A stretch of DNA of 64,000 bases from Azolla caroliniana (lineage: Eukaryota; Polypodiophyta), in NCBI GenBank assembly GCA_043228905.1, contig JBHGNT010000018.1, positions 3,968,001 through 4,032,000 on the forward strand. The letters run 5' to 3'. The position numbers and the translations under genes were made by a program. The notes beneath the pieces were generated by a model that worked only from the letters and a program-made list of their open reading frames with translations, did no database searches and was not told where the DNA came from. Shown here one piece after another: positions 23,052 through 34,979 of this stretch; positions within the stretch are counted from its first letter, which is position 1; each line of letters opens with the position of its first letter.

Positions 23052-23974
23052 CTTTAAAAGTTATATACATGTACTTTTCAATGTATAGCACCTTGAGGTG
23101 CTTGCTATATTTACATTGGCAGGTACATCCTCTTGTAACACATTTGTCATTATAGACGCGAATTTAATTGTAATTCAAAGGGTTTATCTGTTCCAATGCA
23201 TAACGGCTTGAGGTATTGATTTATTGTTCATAACTGACCAAATGTTTATCATGCACATGTATTTATTGGTTGTGGTTGCATATCTTTTATATGTATGTGG
23301 TTAGAGATCTTGATTTTTGTCCATTTTGGTATTTGAGATCCATTCCCTTCGCAATAGCATCTCCAGTATCTATTGATTCTTCTTGTTTATAATTACATCG
23401 CTGACTCTCTTATAACCAAAATATTGTGTACCATCAGTTCTTGGTCTTCAAAATTTATTTGTTTCCACATCATCTCGTAACCGATATTGAACGAGAGGAT
23501 GATTGATAGTGAGATTTAACTTCTGACCTGAAAATAACATCAAATTCATATGATGCACAACAGTGATCCCAGCCTAATTATTCTCTACTTTTAAGGCCAT
23601 GTTAATATAGTAATCTATTCTTGAGAAGATGGCTAATGTCGAGAATAATTAGAGATGAAGTCAGTATTATACAGCGCACAATTAATACTATGAAAGGGTG
23701 CCATATGCAAGGATTGGAGTGAAAGTGAAAAGGGCAGTTAGAGAGAAAGTATGCAGTAAGACAAAGGACAACAACAAGATAGAAATGAAGAGAATCTCAC
23801 TTAAACTGACATATGCAACTTAATAAAGAAAATTTCTAAGAAATATGAGGAAATAGAAGATAGAATGAGGATGCAACAAGTTCCTCCCTTGTTTCTAGTT
23901 GAGAGCCATTATAGGTCTTTGAAAACATTAGAACCGTTATAGGCCTTTGAAAACATTGGAACTGAAGGAAAAAG
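23052..23974. other. Intergenic between convergent CCB3-like and PPR genes
   Basis: 3' UTR of the CCB3-like gene, then AT-rich sequence, and the decayed downstream part of the PPR gene from the other strand near 23880-23974. No further gene seen. Confidence 0.4.
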
Positions 23975-26023
23975 TTATATTGTTAACACGTAATGTTGCA
24001 CATCCATTTGTGTGTAGATGTTAGAGACACAAACACCTGAAGATGTTACATTCTTCCCATCCAATTGCATTATGTGTACAAAAGCTTGTTTTCCGAGCTC
24101 CATATTATTCCATTTCTTGCAAGCGCCCAAGAAGGTAATCCATGTTACAAGGTTAGGTTGGTAGGGCATCATCATAATCATCATAACAACATTTCCCAAT
24201 TGACCTGCACGACCAAGTATATCCACCAGGCAAGTATAATGCTCGAAAGATGGTGTCATACCATGGTCTTTGCTTAGGTATACATATGCCTCGTCTATTA
24301 AACCTGCATGACTACATGCATTAAGTATAGAAACCAATGTAAGCATATGCGCTTTTTGGTCTGCATTCCTCATTTGGTTAAATGTAAGAAAAACTTCTTC
24401 ACATTCACCAAGATGAGCATATCCTGTCAACAATGATGTCCACGAGATTACATCTTTCATTGGTAGATTATCAAACACTTGTCGTGCCCTTGAAACCAAA
24501 CCACAATTTACATACATATCAATCAATGCATTTCCAAGAAGAAGATCACGCTCTAATAATTCTTGCTTCACAATCTTTGCATGTACTTCTTGACCCTTTT
24601 GAGAAGCTCCTAAGCTTGCACAAGCCTTCAGGCAACATACAAATGAAATTGCATCAGCGTGTATACCATCTTGATGGTGCATTTTCTCAAAATAGTCTAA
24701 CACTTCATGATTGTAACAAAGATTTGCATATCCTGTTATCAAAGCATTCCAAGAGACCTTGTCTCGAGCATGAAGACTGTCAAAAATTTCTTGTGCTTCC
24801 AACATCCAGCTACAATGGCCATACATATTAATCAATGCATTGCCAATTCCTACCTCTATGTCTAATAATCCTTTCTTGACAACCTCAGCGTGTATTTCTT
24901 GGCCTCTTTCCAAAGCCCATAGGCCGCCACAAGCTTTTAAGGTGCAGATGAAAGTAACACGAGTAGGAATGATGCCTCTTACAAGCATTTGTTCAAAACA
25001 TCGGGAAACTTCATGAAAATGTTTATGAATAGCATAGCCTGTCATAATTGTATTCCAAGATACTACATCTTGAACCGAGAGTGTATCAAATACTTCTCTT
25101 GCTTTTGTTAGAAACCCACATTTGGCATACATATCTACTAATGCATTTCCAATACTGATATCATACCCCAGTAATCCTGTTTTAATAATCTCAGCATGTA
25201 GTTCTTGCCCTTTTTGCATGGCTCTCACATTACTACTACCACTACTGCAAGCATTCAGACTACAAAGAAATGTGACAGAATCTGGAGGAATAGCTTCATA
25301 TTGCATCTGTTCATAACAATTTAGTGCACAGTCAGAATATCCATGAATCACATACCCCATTATTAGTGCATTCCATGATACCGTGTCTCTTATTTTAAGT
25401 TCATCAAATACTGCTTGTGCTTTTACGAGTGCGCTACATTTTGCATACATATCCACCAAAGCATTGCCTATTCTGAGGTCGTTTTCTAGAATTCCATTTT
25501 GAGTGATTTGAGAATGTATCTGTTGGCCTTTATCTAAAGTGCCTGTGATAGCACAAACTTTCAAACAGCAAAGAAATGTAATTACATCGGGAGAGACACT
25601 CTCTATTTGCATTCGATCATAACAAGTGAATGCTTCATCGACATACCCATGTTTGGTATACACAGCAATTAGCATTGTCCATGTGACTACATCTCGAGCT
25701 GAAAGCTCCTCAAACACCATACATGCTCTTCGCAACAAACAACATTTAGCATACATACTGAGCAACGCATTGCCAAGGAAAATGTCTCCTTTGAGAATTT
25801 CTTTGATTTTGATAGCTCTATGTATCTCTTCTCCCTGAGCTATGGCTCTAATGGCAGTGCATGCTTGCAAGGTAAAGGCAAATGTGACATTATTTGGAAT
25901 AAAACCTTCCAATTGCATTTGTTTGAAACAGTTAAGCGCCTCAAGAGCATGCCCGTGTTTGGCATATTGTGCAATTCTCACATTCCATGAGACAATATTT
26001 ATTCCACCATCCTTAATAAACAT
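23975..26023 (-). CDS. PLS-class pentatricopeptide-repeat protein, 5'-truncated
   Basis: 682-aa open frame without introns. It consists of P, L and S repeats in blocks of about 100 residues; six SW/TW-type motifs (VSWNVRI, VTWTMLI, VSWNALI, VSWNTIM, VSWNALI, ISWTSLL) and repeated GNALVDMYAKC motifs mark them. PPR tracts bind single-stranded RNA base by base, and PLS proteins usually guide C-to-U editing in organelles. Here the C-terminus (HYTCLVDILGRAGQL ... LVTWITFLGACK ... SNIYTQMD) enters the E region and stops early; no E+ or DYW domain follows, so any editing role would need a partner. The N-terminus begins mid-repeat: codons before the ATG read AEE and then meet a stop (R, stop, K, A, E, E), and no targeting peptide is present. 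A truncated copy or pseudogene is likely despite the clean frame. Confidence 0.8.
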   Translation of the reverse strand: MFIKDGGINIVSWNVRIAQYAKHGHALEALNCFKQMQLEGFIPNNVTFAFTLQACTAIRAIAQGEEIHRAIKIKEILKGDIFLGNALLSMYAKCCLLRRACMVFEELSARDVVTWTMLIAVYTKHGYVDEAFTCYDRMQIESVSPDVITFLCCLKVCAITGTLDKGQQIHSQITQNGILENDLRIGNALVDMYAKCSALVKAQAVFDELKIRDTVSWNALIMGYVIHGYSDCALNCYEQMQYEAIPPDSVTFLCSLNACSSGSSNVRAMQKGQELHAEIIKTGLLGYDISIGNALVDMYAKCGFLTKAREVFDTLSVQDVVSWNTIMTGYAIHKHFHEVSRCFEQMLVRGIIPTRVTFICTLKACGGLWALERGQEIHAEVVKKGLLDIEVGIGNALINMYGHCSWMLEAQEIFDSLHARDKVSWNALITGYANLCYNHEVLDYFEKMHHQDGIHADAISFVCCLKACASLGASQKGQEVHAKIVKQELLERDLLLGNALIDMYVNCGLVSRARQVFDNLPMKDVISWTSLLTGYAHLGECEEVFLTFNQMRNADQKAHMLTLVSILNACSHAGLIDEAYVYLSKDHGMTPSFEHYTCLVDILGRAGQLGNVVMMIMMMPYQPNLVTWITFLGACKKWNNMELGKQAFVHIMQLDGKNVTSSGVCVSNIYTQMDVQHYVLTI

Positions 26024-26550
26024 TTCCTCTGCCTTTTATCGAAGGGAATCATATTTTCGAATACTCATCGATCAGTACAATAACGAGTATTAATCACATA
26101 TACATACATATACATATAGACACACATGTGTGTGTAAATATACAAATACACACAACTATCGATCAGTGGGTTTGGCATTAATGAAATGTGATTAGCATCA
26201 GAACATGTCTTTCTGGGCTCTGTTCCACAGCTTTTTATGTGAGATGACACACATAAATATTGATATGCATTATCAAATTGCTGATGGTGATAATGATCCA
26301 ACAATTTTCCTTGATGTTGCAACTTTTTCTGTTGACTATGAAAATGATACAACATTTTCCCAGGCCCCTTGAAACAACTACCCCAACATCAATTATGCAC
26401 ATTCTTCAACTCAGTCAGTACAAGGCCTCCGAAGAGTGGCAAGAAAACATTCGAGAGAGATACAAAGAGTCGAATACGATGTGAGCTCACCTTGTCTGCC
26501 ACGAATTCTCGAAAAGGGGATGAGTGTCTTGGGGGGGGGGGAATGTGGAC
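26024..26550. other. Intergenic
   Basis: Contains (AC/AT)-rich microsatellite at 26100-26155 and a G12 run near 26531-26541. No gene recognised. Confidence 0.4.
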
Positions 26551-26820
26551 ACAAGCCGTGCATTGGCTATCGCCAGTTCGTGCCCTAAGGTGTTGTTGAG
26601 TTAAGTCTCGCATTGAGGGAAACCACCCTAGCGGATTGTTTCCAATACTAAGGTTGGAACCCTACACATACCACCGAAGATAAGCCCGCGGAAGGTGGAC
26701 ATGATGACAAGTCAGCATGTCCCTTGCGCCTTGGCGAGACACCACATTGCCCCAATGGTTCACAAGACGAAGAGCCGAGACCCCCCCTGTGGAGGCAAGC
26801 TAAGCTCAGGAATGCAACAA
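26551..26820 (+). pseudogene. 16S-type small-subunit rRNA fragment, decayed
   Basis: The stretch TTCGTGCCCTAAGGTGTTG, then GTTAAGTCTCGCATTGAG, matches the 16S rRNA helix-35 region (bacterial form CTCGTGCCGTAAGGTGTTG, GTTAAGTCCCGCAACGAG). Farther on, GATAAGCCCGCGGAAGGTGG, then CAAGTCAGCATGTCCCTTGC and GGCGAGACAC, follow the order of the next conserved blocks. Many substitutions and small indels show it is not functional. It is probably an old transfer of plastid or mitochondrial DNA into the nucleus. Confidence 0.7.
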
Positions 26821-28182
26821 ATAGTATTTGGCTCTTCAGGGGGTTGTTATCCGGGCTACGGCTCGTAACCTTCGCCGACAACCACGATGGCCCCGCACGC
26901 ACTAGAGGGCTAGAGACTACTACCCTGCCCCACCCTTGAGGTCTTAGAAGCGGCCTCCACACTTGCTTTGGAAGCAAATATATTTTTTATTCACAAGATC
27001 CATTCTAAGTAAGAAGAAGAAGTTATGAAGAAAAGGTGGGAGATAGGAAGAATTTGGCTCATCGGATTTGTGGGTGAGTCTATTTAGGTCTACGGCCAAG
27101 ATTTCAACAATTCCTCGGTGTGACTAATGATTCCTCATTAGGATGGGCCATTTACCCATTACATATATATCTATTTTTCTATCTAGAGAGAGAGACACAC
27201 ACACACACATAGAGTTTCTTTTAAACCCCAACAACTGGCATTGGAGAAAACTTGACCATTTTTTGAATCATTTCGTTTTGAGCCATACCTAGTTGACGTC
27301 TAAACAATGTCGAGACCCATTGTGGAGCTCATGAAGTGGTGAGATTGCTTAAAAAATGAATAGGTAGATCTAAGATCCCTGTCATCATAAGGTTTTGTGA
27401 TCTAGATGGCTAAGTTAGTACTTATTTGAAGCATACACGCTCTTTGTGTACATTGCAAACACTTACTTACTCTCATCTCATGTTACAACATTTTTATATT
27501 GTGTACGTGTTGATATCTTATATGAGATTAGTAGATAATAGGGGAAGAGCGGGTGGTGCGACCCAATAGACTCTCTAAAATATAGTTCATGGCGGTTCTT
27601 ATATAGCTTGCCTTAGTATTAGCTTTCACATGAAGCCGTCAAGTAAACCGTTCTATTGAAGTCACCCAAATAGATCGTGGCCCATAGCCAAAACCTTTAG
27701 ATCTATTCATGGTTCTCTAATGCTCATTGCTCCATGTTGTGCCCTGTTTGTTGTCTTGGCATTTTGCAAGGTGTGATTGTTTATGCATTATGATGCTACT
27801 AAATTGATGGGATAATGTTGGATGCTTTTCGGGTGCAATTGGTTATGCATTAAGATACTGATGTCAAGTTGTGACAAGAGAGGATTCAAAAATAATGAGA
27901 GACGTGGTACATAAGGAACAAATAGAATACATTGAAATCAATTCGCGTGTATGAGTGAACATGGGTATTTTGGACCCGCCCTAAGATCAATGTCAGAAGA
28001 ATGCGTGTTTGAATCACTATTTTCTTTTGAAACACTATGCAATGGAATCTATTTTCTATTGAGTGTGAGTTGCGCTCGGTCATTCAAATAAAGGCAAATT
28101 TTAAAATCCAATAATTACTTGAAATTGGGTTAGGCGACGAAACGAGACGTTATATAAAAACTATATCATATAGCTTTCTTTC
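26821..28182. other. Intergenic
   Basis: After a moderately GC-rich stretch to about 26.94 kb, possibly more of the transferred sequence, the DNA becomes AT-rich. Short (GA)/(CA) runs lie at 27185-27210. No gene recognised. Confidence 0.35.
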
Positions 28183-28365
28183 TTTTTTGCTTACCCTAGC
28201 GGTAAGTTGGTAACACTACTAGCACTACATGCTTGGGTTCGAAAACTCGGTTTTCTCACCTCTCTAGTATTCCATACATATCCCGTTGATTTGCGAGATG
28301 CCATTGTGGAATGTAGGTAGGGTTTGAACCTATGACTTTTTGGTCTCCATCCATATGGGCTCTCT
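28183..28365 (-). mobile_element. SINE copy, head partly deleted
   Basis: Minus-strand SINE of the same family as the next entry: it shares CATATGGATG, GAGACC, CTACATTCCACAATGGCATC and the 3' part ending before an A-rich tail. Compared with the other copy it lacks about 26 nt (TAGCTCAGTTGGTAAGG through CCCAAT), which removes the A box. Confidence 0.65.
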
Positions 28366-28571
28366 TTTTTTTTTTGCCCTAGTGGTAAGTTGTTAGCACT
28401 ACAAGCACTACATTGTGGGTTCGAAACCCAACTTCTTCACCTTTCTATTATATATTTCTTATATATCTCTTAATTCACTAGATGCCATTGTGGAATGTAG
28501 GGGTTAAACCCATGACCACCTGGTCTCCATTGGGCAACCTTACCAACTGAGCTACATCCATATGGGCATGG
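28366..28571 (-). mobile_element. tRNA-derived SINE, near full length
   Basis: On the minus strand: tRNA-like head with A box TAGCTCAGTTGGTAAGG and B box GGGTTTAACCCC, body, and a 3' A tail (T run at 28366-28376 on the plus strand). The 3' part also contains GGGTTCGAAACCC, a second B-box-like sequence that is nearly palindromic. Confidence 0.75.
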
Positions 28572-29215
28572 GCGCTCTCTCTGTGGGTCAATATTGGACT
28601 CTCTATGGTGGCTAAAAAAGATGTATATATGTATCTCATGCCATTTGGCATTGACTTGGTGGTTTGCACCATGACATATGACCCTGGTTCCATCCTCGTG
28701 ATGGTCATACAGGTAGCCAATTGGCCGATCTCTTCATGGAATGGCCGGCCTCGGCCGCCCGACCCGACGGAAGTCTCCGGAAAGGAGGAGGAGGGGGCCC
28801 ATCCATATATTTTTGCTGGAATCTCAATCAAGATTCAAACTCACCACCACCACTAATTTACAATAATAATAATAATAATAATAATAATTATTATTATTAT
28901 TATTATTTATTTATTTTGGGCCATTTCTTTTTGTTTTTCTGCGGAAAAATGCACACAAAAATTGAATTCCCGAGTTTATTTATTTATTTATTTATTCCTG
29001 TAATTTTTTGGTGGCCATGGAGGAGCCACAGTCTCTCACGTAAAACCAGAGAAAGAAACCCTAATCAGACTCCTCAGAACCCCATCTCCATCTTCCATCT
29101 CCATCTCCATCTCCTTCACCTTCTCTCTCTCTCTCTCTCTTTTTCCATCATCATCTACGCCTTCTTCTTCTTCTTCTCTTCTTCTCCTTCTTTCGATCCT
29201 GATTTGGAGGAGGCC
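28572..29215. other. CtpA promoter and 5' UTR region
   Basis: Holds an (AAT)n/(ATT)n tract at 28860-28905, (TTTA)n at 28974-28995, and CT-rich sequence up to the CtpA start codon, as in many plant 5' UTRs. Confidence 0.45.
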
Positions 29216-30509
29216 ATGGCTGCAGCAACGACATCCACATCTTGCACCCCGCGAACGAACATCTCATTCTCATCTCTGATCACCAGCACCGCCACTGCCA
29301 AAAAGAGAAAGAATGGCGTGCTCCAGCAGTGCCCCTTCCATGTCGCTTTACTCAGATCATCGCCATCATTACCATCACCATCACCATCGCCGTCACCGTC
29401 ATCGTCATCACCTCCTTCTTTTTGCAGAAGTTCCTTCAATTCTCCATCGATCTTCAAAGCTATGGTTTCCAATGGTTATAATCGCACAAGATCCTCCCTG
29501 CACCAGGATCGACATGAACAGATCACTACCTCTGAATCGATGCCTGATTCTACTTCTTTTCTTCATCGGCATTTGAAATTCTTTTGTTTGGCTTTAACCT
29601 CTGTAGCAGTTTCTGCTGCTTTGCTCATTCACCCTCTCACGTTTGATGAAGAGGCGATGGCTGCAGAATCCCTCACCATCACGTTTCCTGCTTCCAAAAT
29701 CCGTGAGGTACTGCTGTAAATTCTTCATTTTCCTTTGTCAAGCTCCGTTACTAGATATCTCCAGGTATAAACAACGAAGCAAAAAGACAAATCTATGTAT
29801 TTTATCTCAAATAAAAAAAGATGAGAGAAAGAATCGGTAGTTTAGTGATTGAAAGTAAAGAGATGTTAATTGCGTGACTAGAGAGATCTGTGTCACTTTA
29901 TGCTTTGAAATTGAGGGAAATGGCCTGTAAATTTCGTTCTTCCCTTCTCTAGCTCCTTCTACAACATATCTCCAGGTATAAGAAACGAAGAAGTGAAATA
30001 GACGTCTTTTTTTTATGGTCTTCCTCGTTGATGTTTCTGCACTGGCAGTCTCCATCAGTATCATCATTATCATTGAAACCTGGAAGGTAATAGCATAAAG
30101 AATTGCATTTAAGTTATTTTTCCTTATCCTTTTCGTTCTACTGGATATCTGATTAGAGATATAAGCCATGAAGAACGCAAATTTCTTACTTAAGGAAATA
30201 GAAAGAAAAACGTTGTTAGTTCATTGTTGATCTAGAGATGTAAAAAAAGAATAATAAGATATTTGCGAGTCCCCTGCTTCAAATTTTTGGGAAATATGGA
30301 AAAAACAAAAAACAGAGAGAAAAGATTGCTAGGTTAGTAATAAGTATTGGACTAGAGATATTAAGAAGAAGAGAAGTTTGCATGCTAATTTCATGCTTCT
30401 GGGAGGAACTCTTTTCTTTTTCCATATCCTTGTAGTTATTTCTTGGTATAAGTAAGAGAGGATCGAGCATCAAGAGGCAAGGAAAAAGTACTGTGCTTTG
30501 GATGTTTAC

Positions 30510-30554
<45 letters not shown>

Positions 30555-33500
30555 TTGCTAATTCTGTTGATTTTCATTTGGAAAAGAGAGAAATCATTGT
30601 TAGTTTCATGATTCACAAATCGAGGAGATTCCATCATATTTTCCTTTTCCAACTGCTTGGACAAATCGGATCCAGGTAGCAGTGAAACAAAAGGTTGCTC
30701 ATTTAGTGTTGAAATGAAGATGTTAAGAAAAAAAGACATCTTTGCTAATTTCTTGTAGATTTGATCTCTATGCCCTAAGCTTCCTAGAGGCCTTTACAAC
30801 TCTGACGTGCACTACAATTATGCCTGTTTTTTGTGGATAAAGGAAAATCTTCCTTTTCCCATGACGATTCCATTGTGTTGGAATGGAGATGTTCAGAAAA
30901 GGAGAGGCCTTTGCCAGTTTGCTGCTGGAATCGATGTTAAGAGAAAGATAGATGTTTCTTGTATGATTGACATGTGTGTCCATAGCATCCGAGAGGCTTT
31001 GGTGACCCAGGAGTGAATCAAGAGAATTCCTTCTTTTTGTACAACCCCCACCCACATGCACGCAATTGCCCGTCGTTTCATAGTTGATTACATTAACATT
31101 TTTCAAACGTTTCACATTATCAGGTGATTGCTGCACAGAAGACACTCATTGAGACATGGGGACTAATCAGGGAGACCTACGTTGATCCCACTTTCAATCA
31201 CCAAGGTTTGTCTCCTCCTTGGTGTGGCCTCCATTTTTCCTAGGTTTAGAGTTGATGGACAAAGGACAATGGCAACATCCTCAAAATATGTAACAGAATA
31301 AGACTAGGTTTTGGGAATCTCTGAAGAGGAGGTAGAGGAAGAAGCGGAGGAGGACAAAGATCCAATGAAACAACACTATACCTTTAAAAAAAGTTTCTGG
31401 AGAAAGAATAGCAGAAGGAGAAGGTTTTTCCTCATCTAGCCATGGATAACATTCTTCTGAAGGCTTGAAACTCCTTGGAAATTCTTTTATTGATCCTGAA
31501 ACTGTGCCTTTGTGATTTACATTAGTTTCTTTTTATTGCTGTGTAATATCAACTGCCCATATTAATTTGTTATTGTTGCAGACTGGGATTTGAAGCTTGG
31601 AGAAACCATGTCTCAAATACTCCCTGAGAAAACAGCAGATGCCGCATACAAAAAAATCCAAAGCATGTTGGCTACCCTTGGTGATCCTTTCACACGCCTT
31701 GTTAGTCCACAGGTATATATTCTGATCAGATTTCAACTTTCCAATAGTCCACTTACTTTATTAGTATATCCATGCTCTAGCATATGCATTCTATGTCTTT
31801 TACCTTCAGCTGATTATTAGAGCTTTGTCTGCATAAGTGTCTTACCTACTCTAGATATCTCTCACACTTTCACAGGAGTATCAGAAATTCAAGATAGGCA
31901 ACGATGGTGCTCTCGAAGGTGTTGGCCTTCTCATTGCATCTGACCGTGACACCGGCCGCCTGGTATTTCGCCTATCTATGTCTCCAGTTTTACTTAAAAT
32001 TCAATCACCAAACTTTTAGCGAGATTTCCACTGAGACGGATTGTCAGGTTGTAATCTCTGCACTTGATGGTGGTCCAGCTGCTAGGGCTGGAATACAGTC
32101 TGGTGATGAACTTCTGCAAATAGATGGTAATTCTCAAACTCCCTTTTTTCTTATTTTTTGTGCATTGATAGAGAGCTTGTGTGAAAAAATTGTCATGCTA
32201 ACCATTCATGAATCACATGTCTTGTCCATTCACAGATGAAATGTTGGCAGGAATGGATGGTGAAAAAGCAGCATCAAAATTAAGAGGACCTGCTGGAACT
32301 CCAGTAAAGCTAAAAATTCGTCGAGATGTATGATTCTACATGATCATGGTTATATTTAGCACTCTAAAGTCCAAACTAAAACCTACATTTGTGGTATTTA
32401 ACAGGGAGTTCTGAAAGATCAGGAGAACACAGAATTGACTGAGGTGTAATGACATTTATGTAAAACTTCAGTCGAAAATTGTTATTCTTGCTTTGGCTAT
32501 TGTTGATCGTACGGAAAATGATGGATAGAATTTTGAATCATGACGATCTATGATATTCTGTATATCTAAATCACATTGTTCAAGTTTCAGGTGAGAATAT
32601 TACGAGAGAGTATCACACTTTCACCTGTTTCCACAGCAGTCCTTTCCCACGTGACACCAGATGGACACTTGGCAAAAACAGGATATCTCAGATTGACTGC
32701 TTTTTCTCAGGTCTTGATTTTACTATGCATAGTTAAGCTTTGCTTGTGGACAGTTTGTTGTTCCTTTGCATGAATGTGCAATGCTATTTTCTCCTTTGAC
32801 TTAGAATGCTGCAGCTGATATGGAAAAAGCCATCTCTGGTCTTGAGATCGAAGGTGCAGATTCTTACATTCTTGACTTGCGCAATAATCCTGTAAGCTCT
32901 CAAAAATTTGTTTATCACTAATACCCATTCAGGGGAATACATTTTCTGTTTGTGATACCACCTGTATCAAGGAGAAAAAGTAATTTTTGGAAGAACACGA
33001 CTAATCTTCAAACTGTGTTTGGTATTTCGCACAGGGTGGACTGGTGAAAGCTGGTTTGGATGTTGCCCAAATGTGGCTAGATGGTGATGAAATTCTGGTC
33101 AATACTATAGATAGAGATGGGAATACCCTACCAATAAGCCTCGAGAATAGCCATGCCTTGACACATGATCCTCTTGCTGTTCTGGTATGTCCTTTAACAA
33201 TATGCACGTTTCTAGCCCTCAACCTAGATATGGCTTTTGTACTGATACCAAAGAATGAACGAATTATGTTAGGTGAACGGAGGTAGTGCGAGTGCTAGTG
33301 AAATTCTTGCTGGAGCTTTACATGATAATGGACGAGCCATTCTTGTTGGCACAAAAACATTTGGTAAAGGAAAGATACAGGTATAGAAATGCCTTCTGTA
33401 TATGCTCACATTGGGAGTGCTTGTTTAAGTGTTTGGGAAAGAGGTTCTAAAACACTTCAGGTTGTTGACAGTTTGAACTTCCATTGCCAGTGGAATATAT

Positions 33501-33902
33501 TATAAATGAAACAAAATCCTGCTATAGATTTGTAGTATTTCCATTATTTCGCGTACGAAAAGGGAACTTGACCGATCAATAATGAAAACCTTTTTGTTAC
33601 ACTGATTTTGTATGTGTGGTTTTGTGTTCAATAAGAAGATGGTTGATTCACCATTTTGACCCTTAAAACAGAGTGTCACAGAGCTCAAGGATGGATCTGC
33701 GCTGTTTGTAACTGTTGCGAAGTACCTTTCACCATCATTACATGAGATAGATCAAGTGGGTATAACACCTGATGTGCTGTGCTCTCCGGGAGATGCCACT
33801 ACAACCAGTGCTGATTTACTTAAAGGTGCATCATCAGCCACATCCCAAATAGAGCAAGATTCTTGCATAGTTGCAGCTGAGCATCAACTTGGTGTCTTCT
33901 AA
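29216..33902 (+). CDS. CTPA: Plastid carboxyl-terminal processing protease (CtpA family, S41)
   Basis: Twelve exons: 29216-29707, 31124-31205, 31582-31712, 31876-31962, 32048-32126, 32236-32327, 32405-32443, 32591-32710, 32805-32891, 33035-33184, 33273-33380, 33672-33902; all GT-AG and in phase, 565 aa. Residues 1-110 are a Ser/Pro-rich transit peptide, followed by a hydrophobic stretch ([18 protein letters not shown]) that suggests lumen targeting. A PDZ domain lies at about 243-323 ([30 protein letters not shown]). The catalytic dyad is visible: Ser460 in GSASASEI and Lys485 in TFGKGKIQ, 25 residues apart as in Prc and D1 protease. The enzyme trims C-terminal extensions of thylakoid proteins, classically pre-D1 of photosystem II. 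Plants have several paralogues and I cannot say which this is; the [21 protein letters not shown] block recalls the CTPA paralogues other than the main D1 protease. Confidence 0.9.
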
Positions 33903-34517
33903 ATCACATCTAAAATCCCACTTGTATGTACATACACATATTCTTTCAATGCAAATTTATGTAACTGTAAGCCATAGTACCAGTGCGGCTCAGCACATTC
34001 TTCTAGATTCTGAATCAAAAGAATCTGTAAATATGCCCCAGAATGGGCAAAACAGATCAACTTGATCCTGTATAGTAGTAGTGTGAGTATGTATATTTGG
34101 TTTCGAATGAAATTCAACGTCCAGGTTGAAATGGGGATACATGACTTTCTCTCTCGATTGATCAATTAATTCACCTACATTTGGGCAAATGCTAATAATA
34201 CTAAATTTTCTTACAATTTTGTGGGGAAGCCGGTACTGGGCCAACTATTTTTCTGGAGGAGTCATACTTGAATGAAGACGTTAGCTAAACATATTAAGCA
34301 ATAATTATAAATTCATTAACAAATTCATGTTCTATTTCCATGACCAAGTTTGAGGTGAATCAATGTGGCTTGAACATGCCGCATGCAGGAGATGGTAAAA
34401 TATCGATATATGGATTATCCACTCTCAGCGAGCGAAGGTCTATGAATGCAAGGAGAAAGGATCGCGATATGATTGTAGAAGCACAGTACATCAAAAGGAT
34501 TGGTCCAAAACACAAAA
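33903..34517. other. CtpA 3' UTR and intergenic
   Basis: AT-rich, with no gene or repeat recognised. Confidence 0.4.
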
Positions 34518-34979
34518 TCAAGCTAAGCTATTATAGCTATCTTGTTCATGGATGGAGATGTGATTGGGGCCATGAGAAATGAGAGTGATCAGTGGGATAC
34601 GAGCCATGGCACCTTGCCCAATCATTAGCACACTGGTGTTATAATAAACGCCTGGGTGTGAAATGAAGGCTCCCAACCGGAGATAAGGATTGTTGGGTTG
34701 GCATTTCACTAGGACCGATTGTCCATGCATTAGGGTGAATTGTGGACCTTCCCATATTTCACTATATCGCCTTTGTAGCGTGATGGTCTCACCGCTCATG
34801 TTTACTACACGTGTGAAACCTCTCTTCTTCTTCATCATCATCATCATCTTCTTCTTCTCCTGGTGATGGTAGTTGTTGTCATGGTTGTCAGATCTGCAAA
34901 TAGGTGAAATACATGAATATATGAATCTTAACTTATAATCGAAATAAGAGTCTTGCTTTTCCATTTCATACGGTGCCAT
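34518..34979 (-). CDS. Hypothetical 153-aa protein
   Basis: Isolated open frame of 153 codons from the ATG at 34979. I do not recognise a family. The N-terminal third is polar and His/Asn-rich, ending in a Lys/Met run (KKKMMMMMKKK) caused by an ATC/ATG-type microsatellite. The rest (RGFTRVVNMSGETITL ... GPQFTLMHGQSVLVK) has a balanced composition and looks like a small beta-rich domain. No signal peptide or membrane helix is visible. It may be a lineage-specific gene, one exon of a larger gene, or chance. Confidence 0.35.
   Translation of the reverse strand: MAPYEMEKQDSYFDYKLRFIYSCISPICRSDNHDNNYHHQEKKKMMMMMKKKRGFTRVVNMSGETITLQRRYSEIWEGPQFTLMHGQSVLVKCQPNNPYLRLGAFISHPGVYYNTSVLMIGQGAMARIPLITLISHGPNHISIHEQDSYNSLA

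Noticed and set aside
28721-29215. Upstream extension of the CtpA first exon to 28721
   Set aside because: The extra part translates AAT microsatellite and 5' UTR into Asn/Tyr runs; the ATG at 29216 opens a proper transit peptide.
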